Notes under the pieces: generated by a model
Told to the model about the DNA's origin: nothing
What the model saw: only the letters and a program-made list of their open reading frames with translations
Databases searched by the model: none
Program-made: the position numbers and the translations under genes
DNA from: JBOHUC01 sp050733935
GTDB lineage: Bacteria; Eisenbacteria; RBG-16-71-46; DASYSL01
DNA length: 53,300 bases
Assembly (NCBI GenBank): GCA_050733935.1
Contig: JBOHUC010000031.1
Coordinates: 1 to 53,300 of the forward strand
Direction of reading: 5' to 3'
Part shown: piece after piece, positions 16,095 through 25,347 of the stretch
Layout: every line of letters starts with the position of its first letter
How positions within the stretch are numbered: position 1 is the first letter of the stretch

Positions 16095-19000
16095 CTATTC
16101 GCCGCTTGCGCTGAAGGCCGCCCAGTAAAAGGGGTGGGTGGAGCGCGACGCCGCGCAGCGGGCCTTGAGCACCGACCGGCTCGCGGCTTCGGTCGCCTGG
16201 GCGGCGACCGTCGAGCCTGATCTCCGGGCTTCGTAGAGGGCCTCCATCCACTCGCGCGTGGCTTCGTCTTCGACCGACCACGCGCTCGCAATCACGCTCC
16301 GCGCGCCGGCGAGATTGAACGCGCTACGAATCCCGATCGTGCCTTCGCGCGACCACGATTCGCCGAGGCCCGAGTGACACGCCGAGAGCACGACCCAATC
16401 GGTTCCCGCGAGATCGAGCATGATGACCTCTTCGGCGGTCAGGAGCCCCTCGTTCTCGTCGGCTTTGTGCTCCATGGCACGATTCGCTCCCGCGAGGGCA
16501 AGCCAGACGCGGCGCCCCATCCACGGCGAAGGCATCGGCACGCCTTTCGCCGCCGCGCTCGGCGCCGCCGCGGGTGCCGCGGGTGCCGCAGATGCCGGGG
16601 ACACCGACGGGCGCTTGTCCGTCGCGTTTGGAAGCGGAGCCACGCCGCCGATCGCTCGGAGGTTGCCTCCTGTCGCGCACGTGTCACGGGCCATGACACC
16701 ATGAGTCGCGAGATGCACGACCGATCGCCCGGGAGCTTCCTGCTTGACCAGCGCTTCGTTCGCCTCTGGCCCGAGTAGAACCGTGACCCGTGCAGCTGGA
16801 TTCGCCTTCCATGACCGGCTCACCGATTCCACCTCCTTGCGGGTTTGCGGAAGCGGCGTGAGTGCGGCCGGTGCGCTCGCGCAGGGATCCGGAGAGGCCC
16901 GCACGATCGCGGCGGCAAGAGCGACGGGTTCCGTGCTTGCCCCTGCACGATCGAAGTCGGGCGCGCCGACGGCCAGGAGCGATGACGACGCTCCCCCGGT
17001 GGGTGCGGGTGACACGATGGCCGGCGCGCCCTCCACGAGCTCGCGCTCCGCATTGAGGAGGTGAATGCGGGGCCCGGCTTCGACCAGATAGGAGCGATCG
17101 CCCTGCGGAAGTGCTTGCCACGGAAGATCGGCCGTCGAGGACTCTCCCACGAGATACACGTCGGTCACATCGCCCAGACGGGCCGCAATCGGTTCCCAGA
17201 GAAGGTCTCGAACCGCTTGTCCAAGCTTTCGACATTCCTGCTCGGTGCGCGCATCTCGACTCCCGCTCGCCGCCCCACCGGGTGAAGCGGCAAGACTCGA
17301 ACGCCAGCGATCGAGCGGGCCCTGGAGTTGTGCAATCGTGCCGAGGTCCACCATGTCCCCCGGACCCGAGGGTCCCCGCGCAATGAGCGCAAGCACCCGG
17401 CCACTGTCTACCATGGCCTGCGAGCGCATGACGCTCACGACGGAAGCATGCGACTGCGCAAACGAGACGAGCGCCTGCCCTGGACCGAGCCGCGCGCGAA
17501 CGTCGGAGAGTCCGATCTCGTTCCGGGGCGACGACGCGCCCTTCGCCGCGAGCGCGCTCGAAAAGTCTCGTTCGGCATCCGCAGCACTTCGCCGGAGTTC
17601 CTCGAGTCTGACCCGGGCCAGGGAGTCGCCGCCCGAGGCGGAGATGCTGACGGTCATCTGGGCCACCCGGCGCTGCGCCTCGACCCAGCGCGCGTGCGCA
17701 CCCGCGAGGAGGGTGTCGGAGCGAAGAGCAACCGGTAGTCTCCTCCGGGCGATCTCCGCCAGTGCCCGGCCTCGCGCACGCACGAGTCGATCCCACGCGG
17801 TCATCAGCTGATCCTGCGAGCCGGACGTCGCGAGAACCAGGAGGAGGTCCAGATACACCGACTCCCGACCCACCGTCTGAATGGCACGTTCGTTGGGGAG
17901 CGCTTCGAGTTGATGTCGAACGAGCTCGCTCGACAACTCTTCCGCACGCAGCGCGTCGTTCCACGCCTCATGCTCGAGCCCGATCGCGCGCGACGCCCGT
18001 GCCCGCAAGTAGCGAAGCTCGGCCTCAATCTCTGTCGCCGGACCGCGCTCGATCCAGGTGGTGAGCTTCAGGCGGGAACTGTCGAGGGCTGCTGTGTCGC
18101 GAAGGGCCTCGAGGATCGGAACGTAGACCAGATAGAGGCTGGACCGCACCGAGAGGGAGACCCTGGCGGCCCCCGGGTTTCGGAAGGATTCCTCCGCTTT
18201 TGCCCGGGCGCGCTCGTACTCACCGGCATTGTAGAGGACCATCGCCTGCAGGCTCTGAGCGCGGTCGAGGAAACGAAGCGCCGGCCCTCCCGCCGCCAGG
18301 ATCCCCTGTTCCGCATCGGCAAGCATGGTCAGGGCATCGGGATCCCCGAGCCTTGCCGCAAACTCGGCCTGGTTGACCCGGATCCAGAACGTGCGCCAGT
18401 GTCGGGGGCCGTATCTCGCTTCGGCCAATGGAACGAGCTCACTGCACACTGCGTATCCACCTTCGTAATCCTTGAAGTAGCTCAGATACGTGGTCAGGTT
18501 CGTTCGAAGCGTGATGATCGGACCCCGGTTTTCGCTCGGATAGCGCTCCGCGAGACGCAGCCCCTCGCGAACGAGATCGACCGACAGACCCGCGCTCCCG
18601 GCTGTCCTCTCGACGTCGGCAAGGTTGTTGTACGGAACCCATCGCCGGACGTGATCGGGAGCGTCCTGTTCGAAGATCGCGATCGACTGGTGCAGCATCG
18701 TTCGGGCGCGATCCAGGTCATCCAGCTCCATCCAGCAAATCGCCTGGTCTGCAAGGTGAAGGGCTGCAGCGGTATTGCCCGCCCCCTGCGCCTGGTTGCG
18801 AATCACGATCGCACTGTCCCATGCCGTGATCGCGCCCCGAAAGTCGCCTCGATCCCGGTACGCGAGCGCAAGCTGGTTCCACGAGTCCGCAATCAGGGTG
18901 TCGTTCGGCGCGAGACCCCCGCGACGAATGTCGAGCGCAAGTTTGATGTGGACCATCGCGCTGTCACTCCGGCCGGTGCCTTCGAGGAAGGACCCGACCA

Positions 19001-19364
19001 GCGTGTGCGCGGTTGCGACTTCCGTGTGGCGCGGTCCCAGCGCTCGCTGTCGGATGCCGAGACAGAGCGTGGCCGCCCGGATACCTGTGCTGTCATTGAA
19101 GCCGACCCCACGCAGGCGGGCCCGGCCGATCAGGTAGTAGGCTTCGGCGATCGCGACGGAATCCGCGCGCGAGGAACGTTCGAGGTCCTGGAGGGCGAGA
19201 GTCGCGAGGCTCTCGGAGGCGGCCCACCGGGATTGCGACTGCAGGGACCGGGCCTGCGAAAGATCGTCCCCTGGATCAGCGCGCAAAGGCCCGTGCGGCA
19301 AAACCGCCGCGAGAACGAGCGCCAGCAGCGCGGGCATCACGAGAGCAAGCAAGCGGTGCTTCAT
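16095..19364 (-). CDS. Exported TPR-CHAT domain protein (caspase-like protease)
   Basis: A 1089-residue protein starting at 19364 with a signal peptide (MKHRLLALVMPALLALVLAAVLPHGPLRA). Residues about 30-520 are TPR-type helical repeats (AIAEAYYLIGRARLRG, EVATAHTLVGSFLEGTGRSDSAMVHIKLALDI and so on). Residues about 730-1089 form the CHAT domain: DVYLVGESSTADLPWQALP, then the catalytic His of VVHLATHGV (about residue 888) and the catalytic Cys of WVVLSACHSGLGES (about 996). A low-complexity Ala/Pro insert (about 918-940) lies between the two, followed by RVWLALAGAN and the C-terminal GARSVIASAWSVEDEATREWM. CHAT proteases are caspase relatives activated through their repeats; most act in the cytoplasm, so the secretory leader is notable. 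Confidence 0.92.
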   Translation of the reverse strand: MKHRLLALVMPALLALVLAAVLPHGPLRADPGDDLSQARSLQSQSRWAASESLATLALQDLERSSRADSVAIAEAYYLIGRARLRGVGFNDSTGIRAATLCLGIRQRALGPRHTEVATAHTLVGSFLEGTGRSDSAMVHIKLALDIRRGGLAPNDTLIADSWNQLALAYRDRGDFRGAITAWDSAIVIRNQAQGAGNTAAALHLADQAICWMELDDLDRARTMLHQSIAIFEQDAPDHVRRWVPYNNLADVERTAGSAGLSVDLVREGLRLAERYPSENRGPIITLRTNLTTYLSYFKDYEGGYAVCSELVPLAEARYGPRHWRTFWIRVNQAEFAARLGDPDALTMLADAEQGILAAGGPALRFLDRAQSLQAMVLYNAGEYERARAKAEESFRNPGAARVSLSVRSSLYLVYVPILEALRDTAALDSSRLKLTTWIERGPATEIEAELRYLRARASRAIGLEHEAWNDALRAEELSSELVRHQLEALPNERAIQTVGRESVYLDLLLVLATSGSQDQLMTAWDRLVRARGRALAEIARRRLPVALRSDTLLAGAHARWVEAQRRVAQMTVSISASGGDSLARVRLEELRRSAADAERDFSSALAAKGASSPRNEIGLSDVRARLGPGQALVSFAQSHASVVSVMRSQAMVDSGRVLALIARGPSGPGDMVDLGTIAQLQGPLDRWRSSLAASPGGAASGSRDARTEQECRKLGQAVRDLLWEPIAARLGDVTDVYLVGESSTADLPWQALPQGDRSYLVEAGPRIHLLNAERELVEGAPAIVSPAPTGGASSSLLAVGAPDFDRAGASTEPVALAAAIVRASPDPCASAPAALTPLPQTRKEVESVSRSWKANPAARVTVLLGPEANEALVKQEAPGRSVVHLATHGVMARDTCATGGNLRAIGGVAPLPNATDKRPSVSPASAAPAAPAAAPSAAAKGVPMPSPWMGRRVWLALAGANRAMEHKADENEGLLTAEEVIMLDLAGTDWVVLSACHSGLGESWSREGTIGIRSAFNLAGARSVIASAWSVEDEATREWMEALYEARRSGSTVAAQATEAASRSVLKARCAASRSTHPFYWAAFSASGE

Positions 19365-19372
19365 GGCCGCAA

Positions 19373-19402
19373 ATCCTAGACCCGTCCAGTTCTGCGGCGC
19401 AA
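19373..19402 (-). promoter_or_regulatory. Candidate promoter of the CHAT gene, leaderless type
   Basis: On the minus strand TTGCGC (19402-19397), 18 bp, TAGGAT (19378-19373), then 8 nt to the ATG at 19364. No Shine-Dalgarno lies between. Confidence 0.4.
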
Positions 19403-19659
19403 TGGCACAAGGCAAGGACTTCGGGGGGATCATGGCGGCCTCGCAGAATGGGAGACGGTCAGGGGACGTCGGGAGACAAAACTCAAATGAAGGGACGACG
19501 GGAGGCTCTGTGGGGGTCAGAAGAAGACGACGATTATCCTTAACTGGCGGGGCGTGCAACAGGAGATTGGATGCGTTGTCGGCAGCATAACTCGTGCCGC
19601 GGCTACTGTTTGCGGAGCGCGTGACCCGCAATGAAGAGATAACTCGCCCCGCTCCGACC

Positions 19660-20907
19660 CTACTCGGTGCGCAAAGCTTCGATCGGATCGAGTTGCGAGG
19701 CGCGGATCGCCGGGAGCATGCCGAACGTGATCCCGACCGCCGAACAGAAGACGAGCCCAATCACCGCCCACTCGAGCGGCACGCGCGGCTCGAAGTCGGT
19801 GAAGACCGCGACCAGGTTGCCGAGACCGAAGCCCACGAGGACGCCCACGACACCACCGATGTTGCACAGGATGACGGCCTCGAGCAGGAACTGCGCCCGG
19901 ATGCTCGATTTTCTGGCCCCGACCGCTTTCCTGAGACCAATCTCGCGCGTCCGCTCGGTCACGGCGACCAGCATGATGTTCATGATGCCGATCCCGGCCA
20001 CGATCAAAGCAACGATCCCGATCACGAAGGCCGCGATCTTGAGCCCCATGCTCATCTGGTTGAACTGCGTGATCAGGCTCGCGCTGCTGAAGAAGTCGAA
20101 ATTGTCCTCCTCGCCCGGACGGACTCCGCGCTCCCGCCTGAGGACCTGGCGCGTCTGCTCCATGGCTTCGTCGACGAGCTGAGGGGTCTTCGCCCTCACC
20201 GTGATGTTGACCGAGCGGGAATTGCCGAACCGGTCAGTTGACCCGTAGACGTTCTGGAAGGTCGTGATCGGGATCAGAACGTAGTTGTCGTAGTTGGCTC
20301 CGAACGCGGATTTCTTCTCGTCGAAGACTCCGACCACCGAGTACTTGCGGTGGTCGACCAGGATGTCGCGCCCGATCGGGTCGATGAACGGGAACAGCTT
20401 CTTCCCGATTGCATAACCGATGACGGCGACCCGGGCCCCCCTTCGCACGTCCATCGGCGAGAGGTTCCTCCCAAGGCCAACATAGTGCGTGTTGTTGGGC
20501 GGATACTCGGGCGTGCCGCCCACGATCGAGACGTTCGGGTTGGTCGACTCGCTCTTGTACTCCGCGACGAACCCGAAGTCCCAGAGCTCGGAGCCGACGA
20601 GGTCCACGATCGGAACCTGCTCCCGGATGGCCGCCGCCTCCTCGACCGTGAGCGGGGGCCTCTTCATCGCACGCCGTCGCTCGGCATCCGAGGCGAAGCC
20701 TCCGGCCGGCCACTTCTGGGCCTGGAAGGTTTGTGACCCGAGCACGCTCATCTCGTGCTCCATGGTCGCCTGGACGAGCGCGAGCGCCGTCATCACCGCG
20801 ATGATCGACGCGACGCCGGCGACGATCCCAAGGAGCGTGAGCGCCGACCGCAGCCGGTTGGCCGCGAGCGCCCGCAGCGCTTGAGAGAAGAGCTCACGCG
20901 GTTGCAC
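19660..20907 (-). CDS. ABC transporter permease (MacB_PCD/FtsX type), second of two
   Basis: A 415-residue protein. N-terminal helix RSALTLLGIVAGVASIIAVMTALALVQ, a periplasmic MacB_PCD region (residues about 45-260, including IVDLVGSELWDFGF and RDILVDHRKYSVVGVFDEKKS), and three C-terminal FtsX helices (IAAFVIGIVALIVAGIGIMNIML, then FLLEAVILCNIGGVVGVLVGFGLG, then LEWAVIGLVFCSAVGITFGMLPA) with the coupling sequence TERTREIGLRKAVGARKSSI. Third gene of an operon with the other permease (42-bp gap) and the adaptor. MacB-type permeases move drugs, lipoproteins or peptides without a classical channel, acting as mechanotransmitters driven by an ATPase. Confidence 0.92.
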   Translation of the reverse strand: MQPRELFSQALRALAANRLRSALTLLGIVAGVASIIAVMTALALVQATMEHEMSVLGSQTFQAQKWPAGGFASDAERRRAMKRPPLTVEEAAAIREQVPIVDLVGSELWDFGFVAEYKSESTNPNVSIVGGTPEYPPNNTHYVGLGRNLSPMDVRRGARVAVIGYAIGKKLFPFIDPIGRDILVDHRKYSVVGVFDEKKSAFGANYDNYVLIPITTFQNVYGSTDRFGNSRSVNITVRAKTPQLVDEAMEQTRQVLRRERGVRPGEEDNFDFFSSASLITQFNQMSMGLKIAAFVIGIVALIVAGIGIMNIMLVAVTERTREIGLRKAVGARKSSIRAQFLLEAVILCNIGGVVGVLVGFGLGNLVAVFTDFEPRVPLEWAVIGLVFCSAVGITFGMLPAIRASQLDPIEALRTE

Positions 20908-20949
20908 GGGCCCTGTCCTTCCTCTGGCTCACGTCACTCATGGCGAGAC

Positions 20950-22188
20950 TCACTCATGGCGCAGCGCCTCGATTGGGTCCAGACGGGCCCCGCGAATGGC
21001 GGGTGCCATGCCCGCCGCCACGCCGACCCCGATCGAAATCAGGACCGCGATTGCCACGATCGGGATGGAAGGACTCGCCGGCATCACAGTGGCGTTGATG
21101 ATCGCGGTCACGATGGCGGCAAGCACGATCCCGATCGCGCCCCCGGTCAGGCAGATGGCAGCCGACTCGAACAGGAACTGGAGGAGAATGCTCCGGCGCG
21201 TCGCACCGACGGCTTTGCGCAGACCGATCTCCTTGGTGCGCTCGGTAACGGAAACGAACATGATGTTCATCACGCCAATCGCGCCGACGAACAGCGAGAA
21301 GCTCGTGACCACGAGACCGACCAGGAGCACGATGCCCATGATGTTGCTGAACGTCCCCGTCAGGGTCGTGAGCTTGTTGATGCTGAAGTCATCGGGCTCG
21401 GCGGGCCTCAGCTGACGCAGTTTCCGCATCTCGCCGATCACCGTGTACTCGAGGTCCCCCAGCAACTCCTGGCGCGGCGCCTTGACCGCAATGTTCAAGT
21501 CCACGCGGCCGCGCGCACCGCCGAACGCCTTGACCCACGAGGTGATCGGGACGTAGATCTGCCGGTCGAAATTCGCTCCGCCCATGAATCCGCCGCCCTG
21601 CTCCTCCATGACGCCGACGACCTGGAAGTCGACCCGGCCGATGCGAAGCGTCTTCTTGAGAGGATTCGTGCCGCGGAAGAGCCCGTCCCGGATGCCCTTC
21701 CCGATCACGCACACGCGGCGCTTCGAGAACACGTCGAACGGCATGAGAAAGCGCCCGAACTCGGGCCGGGCGGCGGACATCTGGAGCTCCTTCTCGCTCG
21801 TGCCGAGGATCGTCACACCCTCCGTGATCTCGTCCCGATACATGACGTCCTGCTGCGTTGTCACGGTGGGATTGACGAGCGCCTTCCCGCGCAACCGGGC
21901 CTCGAGGAAGTTGGCCTCGCGCAGCTCGAGATGCGGGCGATTGCGGTAGCGGAAGAAGTCGTTCATCACGACCCAGGGCATGCGGGAGACGTAGATCACG
22001 TCGGTGCCCATGGCCGAGAGGCTCTCGCGGAAGCGGTTCTGGAGTCCGTTGACGGCGGTCATGGTGGTCACGACCGCGACGATCCCGATGATGATCCCGA
22101 GCGTGGTGAGAGCACCCCGGCCCTTGTTGGCGACGAGCGCGCGGAGCGCGATGAGAACCGACTCACGCACGGCCAGCGGCGATTTCAT
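20950..22188 (-). CDS. ABC transporter permease (MacB_PCD/FtsX type), first of two
   Basis: A 412-residue protein with the same layout as its neighbour: N-terminal helix GALTTLGIIIGIVAVVTTMTAVNGLQNRF, periplasmic domain with SAMGTDVIYVSRMPW and RIGRVDFQVVGVMEEQGGGF, then C-terminal FtsX helices and the coupling loop TERTKEIGLRKAVGATRRSI. The two permeases are clearly paralogous and probably form a heterodimer. It starts 19 bp after the adaptor stop. No ATP-binding domain is fused to either permease. Confidence 0.92.
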   Translation of the reverse strand: MKSPLAVRESVLIALRALVANKGRGALTTLGIIIGIVAVVTTMTAVNGLQNRFRESLSAMGTDVIYVSRMPWVVMNDFFRYRNRPHLELREANFLEARLRGKALVNPTVTTQQDVMYRDEITEGVTILGTSEKELQMSAARPEFGRFLMPFDVFSKRRVCVIGKGIRDGLFRGTNPLKKTLRIGRVDFQVVGVMEEQGGGFMGGANFDRQIYVPITSWVKAFGGARGRVDLNIAVKAPRQELLGDLEYTVIGEMRKLRQLRPAEPDDFSINKLTTLTGTFSNIMGIVLLVGLVVTSFSLFVGAIGVMNIMFVSVTERTKEIGLRKAVGATRRSILLQFLFESAAICLTGGAIGIVLAAIVTAIINATVMPASPSIPIVAIAVLISIGVGVAAGMAPAIRGARLDPIEALRHE

Positions 22189-22207
22189 CCGGGCGGCTCC
22201 CTGGTCG

Positions 22208-23485
22208 CTAGTCCCGCGACGCCGTCGCGTCCGGCTTCTCCGGCGCTTTCTCGTTGTTCACGCGGACGGTGGCGCCGTTCTCGAGATCCTTCGAAATCGC
22301 GCGGTAGCTCCCGGAGACGACTTCGTCCCCTTCCTTGAGCCCGCTCTTGATCTCGATCCACTCGTCGCTCTGGATTCCGGTCGTGACCTGCCGGGCCATC
22401 GCCCGACCCTGCTCGAGAGCGAACACGATCTCGACGAAGCCGTCGCGGTCGGCCTTAAACTTGGCCTCCGCGTCCTTTCGCTTCTCGCCTTTCCGCACGA
22501 GCTGGTCGATGGTGCGAAGCGCCACGCTCTGCAGGGGCACGCTCAACGCACTCGGATTCGTCTTCGTCACGATGTCCGCGGTCGCGGTCATGCCCGGCCG
22601 GAGTGTCTTCAAGGGCTCGTTGATCGCGATCTTGATCGCGAACTCGGTCTTCTGCTCGGCCGTGCCCGTCCCCGAGGAATTCGCGCTGCTTCCGATCTCG
22701 CGCACGGCGCCGTTCACCACCTGCCCCGGCAGCGCGTCGACCTGGATCTCGGCCGGCTGTCCGATCGCGATGTTTACGATGTCGTTCTCGTCGACGTCGA
22801 CCTGCGCCTCCATCTCCGAGAGATCGGCGATCACGAGGATGACGTCCGCCTGGAACTGCGACCCGAGCGCCATCTCCCCCGCCTCCTTGTTGAGCTCGCT
22901 CACCGTGCCGGACATCGGGGCATAAATCGTGGTCTTCGAGAGGTCGTCGCGAGCCTGCCGAAGCGCGGCTTGCGCCTGCGCCACCTGCTCGAGCGCAGAA
23001 TGGTGGCGTGGGACCTCGACCTGGTGTGCGGTCTGCCGTGCGTCGAAACCGGACTGCGACTCGAGGCCGCGGGCCAGCAGTTCCTTCGATCGCGCGTAGT
23101 CCTTCTCCGACTGATCCATGTTCTGCTTGGTGAGCGCGGCGTTCGCCCGGGCGGAACGCACACTCGCCTCGGCACTCTGGACGGCGGCGAGGTAGCGATT
23201 GCGGTCGAGCTCGACCAGGAGGGCCCCCTTCTCGACCCACTGACCTTCCGTGACGGCGAGCTTCGTGATCCGGGCGCTCACATCGGCGCTGATCTTGACC
23301 TGGGTCTTCGGCTGAATCCGGCCGGTGCCGTTCACCTTCTGCACGATGTTCTGTCGGCTCACCAGAGTCGTCTGCACCTCGGGGGCCTTGCCCCCGCGGC
23401 CGCGGGCCGCCATGACGGCGACGACGCCAAGCACAACGACGAGCGCGGCACCGATCCACAGGACTCGTTTTCGTTTCAGTCGCAT
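22208..23485 (-). CDS. MacA-like periplasmic adaptor (HlyD/RND-MFP family)
   Basis: A 425-residue membrane-fusion protein. Single N-terminal membrane anchor (VLWIGAALVVVLGVVAVMAA), a first lipoyl half (VNGTGRIQPKTQVKISADVSARI), a helical hairpin (residues about 95-190, rich in Ala, Gln and Glu, SAEASVRSARANAALTKQNMDQSEKDYARSKELL), the second lipoyl half (TIYAPMSGTVSELNKEAGEMA), a beta-barrel domain and a membrane-proximal domain (VTTGIQSDEWIEIKSGLKEGDEVVSG). GGAGA precedes the ATG. First gene of the adaptor-permease-permease operon; it would link the permeases to an outer-membrane TolC-type exit duct. Confidence 0.92.
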   Translation of the reverse strand: MRLKRKRVLWIGAALVVVLGVVAVMAARGRGGKAPEVQTTLVSRQNIVQKVNGTGRIQPKTQVKISADVSARITKLAVTEGQWVEKGALLVELDRNRYLAAVQSAEASVRSARANAALTKQNMDQSEKDYARSKELLARGLESQSGFDARQTAHQVEVPRHHSALEQVAQAQAALRQARDDLSKTTIYAPMSGTVSELNKEAGEMALGSQFQADVILVIADLSEMEAQVDVDENDIVNIAIGQPAEIQVDALPGQVVNGAVREIGSSANSSGTGTAEQKTEFAIKIAINEPLKTLRPGMTATADIVTKTNPSALSVPLQSVALRTIDQLVRKGEKRKDAEAKFKADRDGFVEIVFALEQGRAMARQVTTGIQSDEWIEIKSGLKEGDEVVSGSYRAISKDLENGATVRVNNEKAPEKPDATASRD

Positions 23486-23696
23486 TCGGTCTCCACGCTG
23501 GTTTGCATCTGGCAGGACGGGCGTCTGAGGCCCCTGAATCTCGATACGGAAATGGGTGTGGCCCGGTTTCCGGGCCCGCCAACTCAGTCGTCCGGGAATC
23601 CTACTCCCAATCGTGCCGCCCGAAAACGACCGGGGCCGGGTTGCCCCGGCCCGCGTTCGCCCAAACCCTGACTTGTCGTCAAGTCCACGTCAGGTT

Positions 23697-24176
23697 CTAA
23701 GGAATCCAGCCGGGCAACGCGGCAGCCTGCTTCACCCAGGTCGCCAACTGAGCCTCGTCGAGATCGTCCTCGTGAATGTCGATCCAGCGCATGTCCCCGC
23801 TCTTCGGCGTGCCCCCCGGGGGAACGGGTCGGAGCGACGTGCCGTGGAAGAAGCTCACTTTGACGTAGCGCGTGAAGACATGGAATGCGAGGAACCATCC
23901 GTTCCCCTCGATGCCGTAGAACGGCGAGTTCCACTTCACCGCCTTGCGCACGATCGGTACGTTGCACACGATGAGGGCGTCGAGGCGTTTCCCGACGTCG
24001 CGCTTCCAGCCGGGCATCGCTCGGATGTACGCCTGCACGGGCGCGTCGCCTTCGGCCTTCGCGATCTGCGGATTGCCACCCGAGAGAGGAACGACCTTCC
24101 CGCCCTTTCGGGTGGCCGACTTGCGTGGCTTGCTCGCGCGCGAGGTTGCTTTCGCCTTCGGCTTCGCCTTGCTCAC
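23697..24176 (-). CDS. DUF1801-domain protein
   Basis: A 159-residue protein with a GTG start at 24176 and AGGA 7 nt upstream. A Lys/Ala-rich basic N-terminus (MSKAKPKAKATSRASKPRKSATRK) precedes the DUF1801 fold (VQAYIRAMPGWKRDVGKRLDALI, then VRKAVKWNSPFYGIEGNGWFLAF and VKVSFFHGTSLRPVPP). DUF1801 proteins are related to the iron-chaperone frataxin-like YdhG/YjhX group and have no settled function. Last gene of the ArsR operon, 10 bp after the previous stop. Confidence 0.88.
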   Translation of the reverse strand: MSKAKPKAKATSRASKPRKSATRKGGKVVPLSGGNPQIAKAEGDAPVQAYIRAMPGWKRDVGKRLDALIVCNVPIVRKAVKWNSPFYGIEGNGWFLAFHVFTRYVKVSFFHGTSLRPVPPGGTPKSGDMRWIDIHEDDLDEAQLATWVKQAAALPGWIP

Positions 24177-24186
24177 GAAAGAGTCC

Positions 24187-24663
24187 TTACTTTTTCTTCG
24201 CCGTCAGTCCATTCAGGGCCACGGCGGCCTTGATGAGCGCTTTGAACTTGCCGGCATCGATCTTCTCCCCCTCGGGGATGTCGATCGCCCTTCGCGTGCC
24301 GCCTCCCAGACTGGAATTGAAGAGGCGCGACGGATCCGGGACGCTCGCTCCGCGCGCAAACGTGAGTTTCACGACCTTCTTGTAGGACTCCCCGGTGCAG
24401 ACGATCCCGTTGTGCGACCAGACCGGATTCTCCCACTTCCACTCCTCGGTCATCTCGGGATCCACTTCGAGGATGAGCGCCCGCATGCGGGCCAGAGTCT
24501 CCCCGCGCCAATCGCCGAGGTCGCGGATCCGCTGGTCGATGAGCTTTGAAGCCGGCTTTTCGGTTGCGCCTGCCTTCGCCGTGGATTTGGACGTTGTGAC
24601 CGTCTTGGTCTTCGGCTTCTGTTTGGCTGTCGCGCGCACGGGGCCTGCCTTCGCCTTCATCAT
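24187..24663 (-). CDS. DUF1801-domain protein
   Basis: A 158-residue protein starting at ATG 24663 with GGAG 8 nt upstream. Again a basic tail (MMKAKAGPVRATAKQKPKTK) precedes the DUF1801 core (LIDQRIRDLGDWRGETLARMRALI, EEWKWENPVWSHNGIVCTGE, VVKLTFARGASVPDP). Distantly related to the next gene. The Lys-rich tails of both could bind nucleic acid or membranes, but that is inference. Fourth gene of the ArsR operon. Confidence 0.88.
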   Translation of the reverse strand: MMKAKAGPVRATAKQKPKTKTVTTSKSTAKAGATEKPASKLIDQRIRDLGDWRGETLARMRALILEVDPEMTEEWKWENPVWSHNGIVCTGESYKKVVKLTFARGASVPDPSRLFNSSLGGGTRRAIDIPEGEKIDAGKFKALIKAAVALNGLTAKKK

Positions 24664-24691
24664 GATGACGACTCCATGTTGAGGTTCATTT

Positions 24692-24910
24692 TCAGCCTGC
24701 GCGTCGCCCGCTGCGCCATTTGGTGGCGTACGGAAGCACGAACAGATACAGCCCGCTGAACAGGAGCAAAGCGAGCGGGAAGAGCGGCGAGTAGGTCACC
24801 CACGCGGGCGGCGGCCCCTGCGCCATGGCCACGAAGTTGGCAATGACCGTGAGTGTAAAGAGGATGGACAACCAGCGGTGGATCTGACGAACCCATTTGT
24901 TCCAGTTCAT
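24692..24910 (-). CDS. Small two-helix membrane protein
   Basis: A 72-residue protein whose ATG at 24910 overlaps the stop of the SRPBCC gene (ATGA), so translation is probably coupled. Two hydrophobic segments: LSILFTLTVIANFVAMA and PLFPLALLLFSGLYLFVLPYA, with basic ends (MNWNKWVRQIHRW and KWRSGRRAG). Resembles small membrane proteins commonly found next to ArsR-SRPBCC pairs. Function unknown. Confidence 0.8.
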   Translation of the reverse strand: MNWNKWVRQIHRWLSILFTLTVIANFVAMAQGPPPAWVTYSPLFPLALLLFSGLYLFVLPYATKWRSGRRAG

Positions 24911-25347
24911 GGGATCCTCTCGAGTAGGTCGACGAGCTTCCCTCCCATCAACTTCCAGCCGTAGCGCGCACCGCCGAATTCCCGCTTCTGGTCCGGCTTG
25001 AACCCCGACTGAACGAGGGACAGCAGGGTGCCCGTTGCCGTGGGCGTGAGAGTGAAGGTCACGACGGTATCCAGGAACGGGACGCTCCACTTGTAGCTGA
25101 GCTTCCGGTGGGTCTCGATCTCGATCATCTGGCAGTTTACGGTGCCATCCCACCCGGGATACGCCTGCGTCTTGAACATGAACGCTGCTTCCCGCTCGAG
25201 CTTGAAATCGAAAACGGGCAGGAGCCACTCGGCAAGCAGCTCCGGGTCGGTGAGCGCCCGCCACACCTTCTCCGGCGGATGATGCAAGTCGAACTCGAAG
25301 GCGATCGATTCGCCCTGCGCTGGCTCGGTCTTGTCGGTGGTCGTCAT
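24907..25347 (-). CDS. SRPBCC (AHSA1-like) domain protein
   Basis: A 146-residue protein of the START/Bet-v1-like AHSA1 family: FEFDLHHPPEKVWRALTDPELLAEWL at the N-terminus, the strand-rich middle (EIETHRKLSYKWSV, TVVTFTLTPTATGTLLSLVQSGF) and a final amphipathic helix (YGWKLMGGKLVDLLERI). Such proteins hold a hydrophobic cavity; in this operon type the ligand is unknown. Its start overlaps the ArsR stop by 4 bp, and its stop overlaps the next start, so three genes are translationally coupled. Confidence 0.9.
   Translation of the reverse strand: MTTTDKTEPAQGESIAFEFDLHHPPEKVWRALTDPELLAEWLLPVFDFKLEREAAFMFKTQAYPGWDGTVNCQMIEIETHRKLSYKWSVPFLDTVVTFTLTPTATGTLLSLVQSGFKPDQKREFGGARYGWKLMGGKLVDLLERIP

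Noticed and set aside
17910..19379. 489-codon ORF opposite the CHAT gene
   Set aside because: Antisense shadow of the TPR region; no recognisable domain.
20755..22338. 527-codon ORF opposite the permease genes
   Set aside because: His/Asp/Arg-rich antisense frame without domains.
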